A stretch of DNA of 64,000 nucleotides from Pimelobacter simplex (lineage in GTDB: Bacteria > Actinomycetota > Actinomycetes > Propionibacteriales > Nocardioidaceae), in NCBI RefSeq assembly GCF_024662235.1, contig NZ_CP096276.1, forward strand, positions 992,001 to 1,056,000, in the 5' to 3' direction. The position numbers and the translations under genes are program-made. Of the stretch, positions 58,747-64,000 are shown piece by piece. The notes below the pieces were generated by a model that searched no databases, was not told the origin of the DNA, and saw nothing but the letters and a program-made list of their open reading frames with translations. The first letter of the stretch is position 1; each line of letters opens with the position of its first letter.

Positions 58747-61124
58747 GCGCGCCCGCGGTCAGCGGCAGCCAGCCGGTCGTCGTCGTCCCCCAGCGGGGAC
58801 GGCGGGCCGGAGCGGCGCTGCCGTGGTGGCTCGTCGCGGTCGACGCCGTGCTGGTGCTCGGGCTCGGCGTGCTCTGCGCCTGGCCCCTGGGTGCCGCCTA
58901 CGCCGGTGACCGCTGGCTGCTCGCGGTCGTGGTCGGGCTGCTGCTCGGCGTGCTCGTCGGGTGGCTCGGCGCGCGCTGGCGATGGGGGCCGTGGACGACG
59001 ACGCTCGCCGCGGCGGTGGGCTACTTCGCGGTCGGCTCGGCGGTCGTCGTACCGCTGCGGGCGCGGGGTGGCTTCGTCCCGACGGCGGACTCGCTGCGCG
59101 ACCTCACCGTCGGCCTGGTGCACGGCTGGCGCGAGGCGCTCACCCTGCCGGTGCCGCTCGGCGAGAGCGGCGTGGTGCTGATCGTCCCGCTGGTGACCGG
59201 CCTGGTCGGCGCGCTGGTGGCCACCGTGCTGCTGTGGCGCTCGAGCCGGCCGGGGCTGGCCGGCGTCGTCCTCGGTGGGGTGCTCGTGCTGTCCTCGGCG
59301 TTCGGCGACATCACCGCCGGCGCCGCCCTGACCCGCGGCCTCGCCGTCGCCGCCGTCGGCCTGGTCTGGCTGCAGTGGCGCGGGCAGCGTCACGTCCGCG
59401 GCCGCTGGGGCCGCCGGGTCCTCGCGACCCTGCTCGTCGTCGGCGTGGCCGGCGGTGCCGCCACCGGGCTGGGCGCCCTCGGCGACCCCGAGGCCCACCG
59501 CGTCGTCCTGCGCGACCACGTCGACCCGCCGTTCGACCCCCGCGACTACCCGAGCCCCCTGGCCAAGTTCCGCGCCTACAAGAAGGAGCCGATCCGCACC
59601 GAGACGTCGCTGTTCACCGTCGACGGCCTCGACAGCGGCACGCTCGTGCGCCTCGCGGTGATGGACACCTACGACGGCGTCGTCTGGAACGTCTCCGGCG
59701 GACCCGGCTCACCCCACGACTCGGGCACCTTCCGGCGGCTGCGCAACGACCCCGACGCCAACGCCGAGGCCACCGTGCGCGGCCGGATCACCGTCGGCGC
59801 CTACACCGGCGTCTGGGTGCCGAGCGTCGGCGAGACCCTGGCGATGACGCCGATCCGCGACGGCCGCACCGACGACGCCTCGGCCGCCGAGCTCGTGATC
59901 AACCCCGAGACCGGCACGGTGGCCCAGATCGGGGGCGTCGCGCCCGGCACCACCTTCGAGGTCGAGGCGATCGCGCCGCCGTCCCTGGTCAACGAGGAGA
60001 TCGCGGTGCTCCAGGCCGACGCGGGCGTCTCGCTCCCGCCGCCGGCGATCGTCCCCGAGGAGCTCGTCGACCGGGTCCAGCGCTGGAAGAGCCAGGACGG
60101 CTTCGGCGGCGGCACGGACGGCGAGCTCGCCCAATACCTGCGCGACGCCTTCCGCGAGCACGGCTTCTACTCCGACGGCATCGACGACGACGTCCCGGCC
60201 GGCCACGGCGCGAGCCGCCTCGCCATGCTCACCAAGACCGCGAACCCGGTCGGCAACGCCGAGCAGTACGCCGCCGCGATGGGCGTCATCGGCCAGCGCC
60301 TCGGCCTGCCCATCCGGGTGGTCATCGGCTTCAAGGTGCCGCCGGGCGGCGGCGACGTCCGCGGCGAGAACGTGACCGCCTGGACCGAGGTCAAGCTCGA
60401 GGGCGCCGGCTGGGTGCCCTTCGAGCCCACCCCGCCCGAGGACCAGAAGCTGCGCCAGCCCAACGACGAGCCCGACGAGGAGCCGCAGCCCCAGGTGCTC
60501 CAGCCGCCCCGGGTCCCCGGTGACCCCAAGGAGGCCAGCGACAACCTCCAGCAGGGCGACGGCCAGCGCAAGGACCTCGACATCCTCGAGGTGCTCGGCG
60601 CGATCATCGGCGTCGTCCTCGACGTCGCCAAGGTGCTGCTGCTCCTCTCGCCGCTGTGGGGGGTGCTGCTCTACAAGCTGCTGCGCCGGCGCCGGCGCCG
60701 CCGGGCCGGTGACCCCACGGTGCGCCTGACCGGCGCCTGGCACGAGCTGGCCGACCGGATGCGCGACCTCGGCGTCCGCTCCGCGCCGGGGGCCACCCGC
60801 CGCGAGAGCGCCTACGCCGCCGCGGACCGCTACGACGTCGTACCGGTGGTGACGCTGGCGCACACCGCCGACCGCCACGTGTACGGCGAGGGCGAGCCCA
60901 GCCTCGACGAGGCCCAGGCCTACTGGGCCGACGTCGACACCGCGCTCAAGCGGCTGCGCAAGGCGACCCCCTGGTGGCGCCGCGTCCTGGCCCGCGTCTC
61001 GCTCGCCTCGGTGCCCTGGCGCCCGGCGTCCGCGCGCGCCCGGGCGGCCCTGGGCCGTCCGTTCCGCCGGGCCGGTGGGACGCTGCGGCGGTGGGCGGGG
61101 CGGCTGCGGCCGAGGCGCCGGTAG
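58743..61124 (+). CDS. TgpA-like membrane protein with degenerate transglutaminase domain
   Basis: A 793-residue protein. The N-terminal part holds around six to seven membrane helices (about 25-240, DUF3488-like) and an extracytoplasmic part (about 250-600) holds the transglutaminase-like fold. The positions of catalytic Cys, His and Asp are Ala506 (GNAEQY), Thr545 (VTAWTEV) and Glu561 (GWVPFEPTP), although the surrounding motif is well kept, so the enzyme is probably inactive. A Pro/Glu/Gln-rich stretch, one more helix near 625-645 and a basic cytosolic tail follow. Last gene of the operon; it may be a scaffold or substrate-binding pseudoenzyme. Confidence 0.9.
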   Translation: MSAPAVSGSQPVVVVPQRGRRAGAALPWWLVAVDAVLVLGLGVLCAWPLGAAYAGDRWLLAVVVGLLLGVLVGWLGARWRWGPWTTTLAAAVGYFAVGSAVVVPLRARGGFVPTADSLRDLTVGLVHGWREALTLPVPLGESGVVLIVPLVTGLVGALVATVLLWRSSRPGLAGVVLGGVLVLSSAFGDITAGAALTRGLAVAAVGLVWLQWRGQRHVRGRWGRRVLATLLVVGVAGGAATGLGALGDPEAHRVVLRDHVDPPFDPRDYPSPLAKFRAYKKEPIRTETSLFTVDGLDSGTLVRLAVMDTYDGVVWNVSGGPGSPHDSGTFRRLRNDPDANAEATVRGRITVGAYTGVWVPSVGETLAMTPIRDGRTDDASAAELVINPETGTVAQIGGVAPGTTFEVEAIAPPSLVNEEIAVLQADAGVSLPPPAIVPEELVDRVQRWKSQDGFGGGTDGELAQYLRDAFREHGFYSDGIDDDVPAGHGASRLAMLTKTANPVGNAEQYAAAMGVIGQRLGLPIRVVIGFKVPPGGGDVRGENVTAWTEVKLEGAGWVPFEPTPPEDQKLRQPNDEPDEEPQPQVLQPPRVPGDPKEASDNLQQGDGQRKDLDILEVLGAIIGVVLDVAKVLLLLSPLWGVLLYKLLRRRRRRRAGDPTVRLTGAWHELADRMRDLGVRSAPGATRRESAYAAADRYDVVPVVTLAHTADRHVYGEGEPSLDEAQAYWADVDTALKRLRKATPWWRRVLARVSLASVPWRPASARARAALGRPFRRAGGTLRRWAGRLRPRRR

Positions 61125-61126
61125 CC

Positions 61127-61151
61127 GTTGACAAGTGACAGCACTGTCAAC
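61127..61151. promoter_or_regulatory. Nested palindromic operator upstream of the lipase gene
   Basis: GTTGACA-N11-TGTCAAC (61127-61151) encloses TGACAG-CA-CTGTCA (61136-61149). The site starts 2 nt after the stop of the previous gene and lies 59 bp before the lipase start. It looks like a TetR-type operator; it also contains a TTGACA -35 match. No regulator gene is adjacent. Confidence 0.65.
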
Positions 61152-61209
61152 AAGCATGAGGCGGCCGGACGTGACTCCCGTCACGCGGCGCGACATGGGG
61201 AGGTCGGCG

Positions 61210-62547
61210 ATGGGCGGCGCGCGCATGCGGAGGGCATGGTTCGGGGGAGCGCTCGCGACGGTCGTCGCGGTGCTCGCGACGCTCGCACCGGCGTCCGCGA
61301 CAGCGACGGCGAGCCCGGTGACCGCACCGGCGCCCGACCCGTTCTTCACCTACACCGGCGCCACGCCGCTGCGTGACCACCCGCCCGGGACGGTGCTCAA
61401 GACCCGGGCGCTGCCCTACCGGGTCGCCGGGGTCCCGCTGCCGCTGCGGGTGGTCCAGATCGTCTTCCGCACCACCGACCAGCAGGGCCGGGCGGTCGCG
61501 GGGGTGACCTCGGTGATCAAGCCCCTGACCGGGACGACGAGCCGGGTGATCTCCTACCAGTCCTTCTACGACTCCCTCGACCCCGAGCACGGCCCGTCCC
61601 GCGCGATCGCCGGCAGCACCGCGCCGGGCGCGATGGCCGCGCACGTCGAGACCGTGCTGATGTCGGCCTTCCTGCTGCGCGGCTACGCGATCGTCATGGC
61701 CGATACCGAGGGCCCGACCGCCGACTTCGCCGCGGGGCCCGAGTACGGGCGGGTCACCCTCGACTCGATCCGGGCCGCGCTGCGCACGCCGGCCACGGGT
61801 ATCGCACCGGCCGCGAAGGTCGGGATGGTCGGCTACTCCGGGGGCGCTGTCGCGACCAACTGGGCCGCGGTGCTCGCGCCGTCGTACGCCCCGGACGTCA
61901 ACCGGCGCCTGGTCGGCGCGGCCGAGGGCGGCGTGCTGGTCCGCCCGGCCGCCAACCTGCGCTACGTCGACGGCAGCCTGGTCTGGGCGGGCGTGATGCC
62001 GATGGCCGTGGTCGGGGTGGCCCGCGGGTTCGGGGTCGACCTGATGCCCTACCTCAGCGACGAGGGCAGGCGGATCTACGCCCGGCTGGAGAAGGCGCCC
62101 ATCATCGACGTGCTCGGCCGCTACCCGGGCCTGACCTGGGCCGACCTGACCAAGCCGGCGTACGCCGACCCGGCGAACATCCCGGTGTTCGTGCGCACCG
62201 TCAACCAGCTCAACCTCGGCACCCAGCCCGTCCCGACGGTCCCGATGTTCATCGGGCAGGGCACCGGCGGCCAGATCGAGGGCACCCGGGGCGACCGCCC
62301 CGGTCTCGGCAAGGGGGACGGCGTGATGCTGGCCGGCGACGTCCGGTCGCTGGCGCGCAAGTACTGCGCGGGCGGGGTCGCGGTGGTGCACCGGGAGTAC
62401 CCGCTGAGCCACTTCACGTCGGTCCCGTTCTGGCTGCCCGAGGCGATCGCGTGGCTCAGCGCGCGCTTCGCCGGCCAGCCGGCGCCCGACAGCTGCGCGA
62501 CGATCCCGGCCGGCAACCCGCTGACCCCGCTGGCACCGGCGCGCTAG
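61210..62547 (+). CDS. Secreted lipase (LIP/triacylglycerol lipase family)
   Basis: A 445-residue protein with a signal peptide (RRAWFGGALATVVAVLATLAPASA-ATA type cleavage). The mature part has an IS-YQSFYDSLDPEHGPS region, MVGYSGGAVATNW with the GxSxG nucleophile, and a late CAGGVAVVHREYPLSHF with a candidate catalytic His. It belongs to the secretory lipase (PF03583) type and should hydrolyse esters or triacylglycerols outside the cell. ATG 61210 is chosen because GGGGAGG lies 6 nt upstream; longer in-frame starts lack a ribosome site. It is regulated by the palindrome at 61127. Confidence 0.87.
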   Translation: MGGARMRRAWFGGALATVVAVLATLAPASATATASPVTAPAPDPFFTYTGATPLRDHPPGTVLKTRALPYRVAGVPLPLRVVQIVFRTTDQQGRAVAGVTSVIKPLTGTTSRVISYQSFYDSLDPEHGPSRAIAGSTAPGAMAAHVETVLMSAFLLRGYAIVMADTEGPTADFAAGPEYGRVTLDSIRAALRTPATGIAPAAKVGMVGYSGGAVATNWAAVLAPSYAPDVNRRLVGAAEGGVLVRPAANLRYVDGSLVWAGVMPMAVVGVARGFGVDLMPYLSDEGRRIYARLEKAPIIDVLGRYPGLTWADLTKPAYADPANIPVFVRTVNQLNLGTQPVPTVPMFIGQGTGGQIEGTRGDRPGLGKGDGVMLAGDVRSLARKYCAGGVAVVHREYPLSHFTSVPFWLPEAIAWLSARFAGQPAPDSCATIPAGNPLTPLAPAR

Positions 62548-62577
62548 ACAACCTGCTGTGATCTGCGACCCGCTCGC

Positions 62578-62631
62578 TTGCCGGTGGGGGAGGCCGCGGT
62601 CATACTCGTCCCGAAACTAGAACGTGTTCTA
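62578..62631 (+). promoter_or_regulatory. Promoter with KstR-type operator
   Basis: TTGCCG (62578-62583), 17 nt, CATACT (62601-62606), then TAGAAC-GT-GTTCTA (62618-62631), a perfect 14-bp match to the KstR consensus, just downstream of the expected transcription start. This placement suits repression of the hydrolase/acyltransferase operon. Confidence 0.8.
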
Positions 62632-62646
62632 CATGGGGGACGACGC

Positions 62647-63459
62647 GTGTACGACTTCGCAGACGAGCAGGTGGCTGCCGCGGCCGGCGGCGCCCCGGCG
62701 CGCGCCCTGATGCTCCTGGAGCTGCCTCGCTGGAGCGTCGAGTACGGCGCCTCCCGGATCCTCGACCTCGCCCGCGCCGTCGCGCCGGGCGAGCCCGACC
62801 ACGGGGAGGGGCGCCCGGTGCTCGTGCTCCCGGGCTTCTCCGCGCACGACCGGCTCACCGGCCGGCTCCGCGGCCACCTCGCCCAGCGCGGCTGGGAGCC
62901 CTTCGGCTGGGAGCTGGGCAGCAACCACGGGCTCACCGAGAAGATCGTCGCGGGCCTGCCGCGCCGCTTCGCCCAGATCGCCGGCCAGTACGACGAGCCG
63001 GTCAGCATCGTGGGCTGGAGCTTCGGCGGCCTGCTCGCCCGCTGGCTCGCGCACGAGAACCCCGACCGGGTCCGCCAGGTGATCTGCCTCGGCTCCCCGT
63101 GGCGCGCCGAGGGCGAGCGGACCCGGGCGACCGCGCTCTTCGAGCGCTCCCGCGAGAAGCACGGCATCGTCGCGAACGCCCGCGAGATCGTCGACCGGCT
63201 GCGCGAGCCGCTGCCGGTCCCGCTCACCGCGGTCTGGTCCAAGAGCGACGGGATCGTGCCCTGGCACGGCTGCACCGTCGACGAGAACGACGGCCGCGAC
63301 GGCCGTCCGCCGGCCGAGAACGTCGAGGTGGTGAGCAGCCACGTCGGCATGGTCGCCAACCCGCTCGTGCTCTCGGTGGTCGCCGACCGGCTCCGCCAGG
63401 ACCCGGCCGCCTGGGAGCCCTTCTCCTGGAGCCGCCTCGTGCCGGGGGTCGCGTCGTGA
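62647..63459 (+). CDS. Alpha/beta hydrolase, KstR-box controlled
   Basis: A 270-residue cytosolic hydrolase with LVLPGFSAHDRLT (oxyanion region), VGWSFGGLLARW (GxSxG), an acid residue in SKSDGIVPWHG and a His in SSHVGM, so a complete triad is visible. GTG 62647 has a GGGGGA site; no ATG is in frame. It overlaps the acyltransferase gene by 4 bp. The KstR-type operator in its promoter suggests a role in sterol or lipid breakdown or storage. Confidence 0.88.
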   Translation: MYDFADEQVAAAAGGAPARALMLLELPRWSVEYGASRILDLARAVAPGEPDHGEGRPVLVLPGFSAHDRLTGRLRGHLAQRGWEPFGWELGSNHGLTEKIVAGLPRRFAQIAGQYDEPVSIVGWSFGGLLARWLAHENPDRVRQVICLGSPWRAEGERTRATALFERSREKHGIVANAREIVDRLREPLPVPLTAVWSKSDGIVPWHGCTVDENDGRDGRPPAENVEVVSSHVGMVANPLVLSVVADRLRQDPAAWEPFSWSRLVPGVAS

Positions 63460-64000
63460 GCGCGCTCGCCGGCCGCGACCCGGCGTACGTCGCCGCCGCG
63501 CTGCCGGCGCTCAAGCTGGCGATGCGCACCTACTTCCGCTCCCGGGTGAGCGGGATGGACAAGGTCCCCGAGGGCGGCGCGCTCCTGGTCGGCAACCACT
63601 CCGGTGGGCTGATGCCGATGGACGTGCCGATCATCGCGGTGGCCTTCGCCGAGGAGTTCGGCGCCGACCGGCCGCTCTACTGCCTGGCCCACGACCTGCT
63701 CTTCACCGGCGCCGCCGGCCCGGTGATGCGCCGGTTCGGGTTCGTCAACGCCACCCGCGAGGCCGCGCACGAGATCCTCACCGGCGGCGGCGTCACCATC
63801 GTCTTCCCGGGCGGGGACTACGACACCTTCCGGCCCACCCGCAAGGCGACCGTCGTCGACTTCAACGGGCGCACGGGCTACCTGCGCACGGCGCTGAAGG
63901 CCGGCGTTCCGATCGTCCCGGTGGTCTCGGTGGGCGGCCAGGAGTCCCAGCTCTTCCTGACCCGGGGCGAGTGGATCGGGCGGCACTCGCCGCTGCGCCG
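63456..64000 (+). CDS. PlsC-like lysophospholipid/acyltransferase (3' end outside window)
   Basis: The first 181 codons of an acyltransferase. GNHSGGLMPMD is the catalytic His region in the spacing of the MGAT/DGAT-like branch of LPLAT proteins. FPGGDYDTF and a later VPVVSVGGQES segment fit that branch. It should transfer acyl groups from acyl-CoA to a lipid. GTG 63456 overlaps the hydrolase gene by 4 bp; it is co-controlled by the KstR-type box. Confidence 0.87.
   Translation, partial: MSALAGRDPAYVAAALPALKLAMRTYFRSRVSGMDKVPEGGALLVGNHSGGLMPMDVPIIAVAFAEEFGADRPLYCLAHDLLFTGAAGPVMRRFGFVNATREAAHEILTGGGVTIVFPGGDYDTFRPTRKATVVDFNGRTGYLRTALKAGVPIVPVVSVGGQESQLFLTRGEWIGRHSPLR

Noticed and set aside
58743..61124. 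Active protein cross-linking transglutaminase
   Set aside because: All three catalytic positions are substituted, so activity should not be assumed.
43325..61151. GTTGAC-type sites at 43325 and 61127 as targets of the same TetR regulator
   Set aside because: Spacing and inner sequence differ; only the short GTTGAC half site is shared.
1..64000. tRNA/rRNA genes, CRISPR arrays, insertion sequences, prophage or attachment sites
   Set aside because: No such structure, repeat-spacer pattern, transposase or integrase was found by reading both strands; weak RNA genes cannot be excluded without a covariance search.

Overview
The window comes from a high-GC actinobacterium, most probably Nocardioides or a close relative in the Nocardioidaceae. 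This rests on the strong G/C bias at third codon positions, many GTG starts, 4-bp ATGA/GTGA gene overlaps, a mycobacterial-type LexA box, two KstR-type steroid-regulon boxes, an ECF41 sigma factor with its cognate promoter, and many promoters whose -10 element lies 6-7 nt upstream of the start codon (leaderless mRNAs). No tRNA, rRNA, CRISPR array, insertion sequence or phage module was seen. Genes are tightly packed and the largest intergenic gap is about 200 bp.

Regions. 1-1.4 kb: tail of an exported protein and a prepilin peptidase. 1.5-3.2 kb: DUF222/HNH nuclease with a perfect SOS box, and a small orphan protein. 3.3-5.7 kb: cardiolipin synthase and an RDD membrane protein with a 9-residue tandem repeat, divergent across 27 bp. 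5.8-10.1 kb: SDR; then an MMPL exporter-AhpD-small Cys protein operon facing DUF302 plus a CstR-like repressor, with two mirror-image C6G6 operators between them. 10.1-12.1 kb: hydrolase and photolyase. 12.1-21.9 kb: a catabolic-looking block (GMC oxidoreductase, FAD oxidoreductase, acyl-CoA ligase, DUF3556, two PucR regulators, CMD protein). 21.9-27.8 kb: serpin-like protein, MFS exporter with a structured leader, a frameshifted DUF1800 gene with its DUF1501 partner, DUF1304. 27.8-31.7 kb: NmrA-like protein and a complete osmoprotectant ABC transporter.

31.8-37.7 kb: PadR with dienoyl-CoA-reductase-like and NTF2 genes, an NADP-dehydrogenase/NTF2 fusion facing a LysR gene, and a KstR-box SDR. 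37.9-41.7 kb: SNF2 helicase, then an NAD(P)-binding protein with a textbook ECF41 promoter and the ECF41 sigma factor itself. 41.7-46.9 kb: globin, Pr6Pr protein, TetR and MFS pair with a 15-bp inverted operator, DUF445, S4 protein, FKBP.

The most notable locus is 47.07-61.12 kb. It is a seven-gene, almost fully overlapping operon: PP2C phosphatase, FHA protein, membrane Ser/Thr kinase, a 2045-residue Ig/cadherin-like plus Fn3 surface protein, MoxR AAA+ ATPase, DUF58, and a membrane transglutaminase-like protein in which all three catalytic residues appear to be replaced. It looks like a phospho-regulated, ATPase-driven envelope system that senses or assembles a giant surface protein; its function is unknown. 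The window ends with a secreted lipase under a palindromic operator and a KstR-box operon encoding an alpha/beta hydrolase and a PlsC-like acyltransferase that runs off the end.
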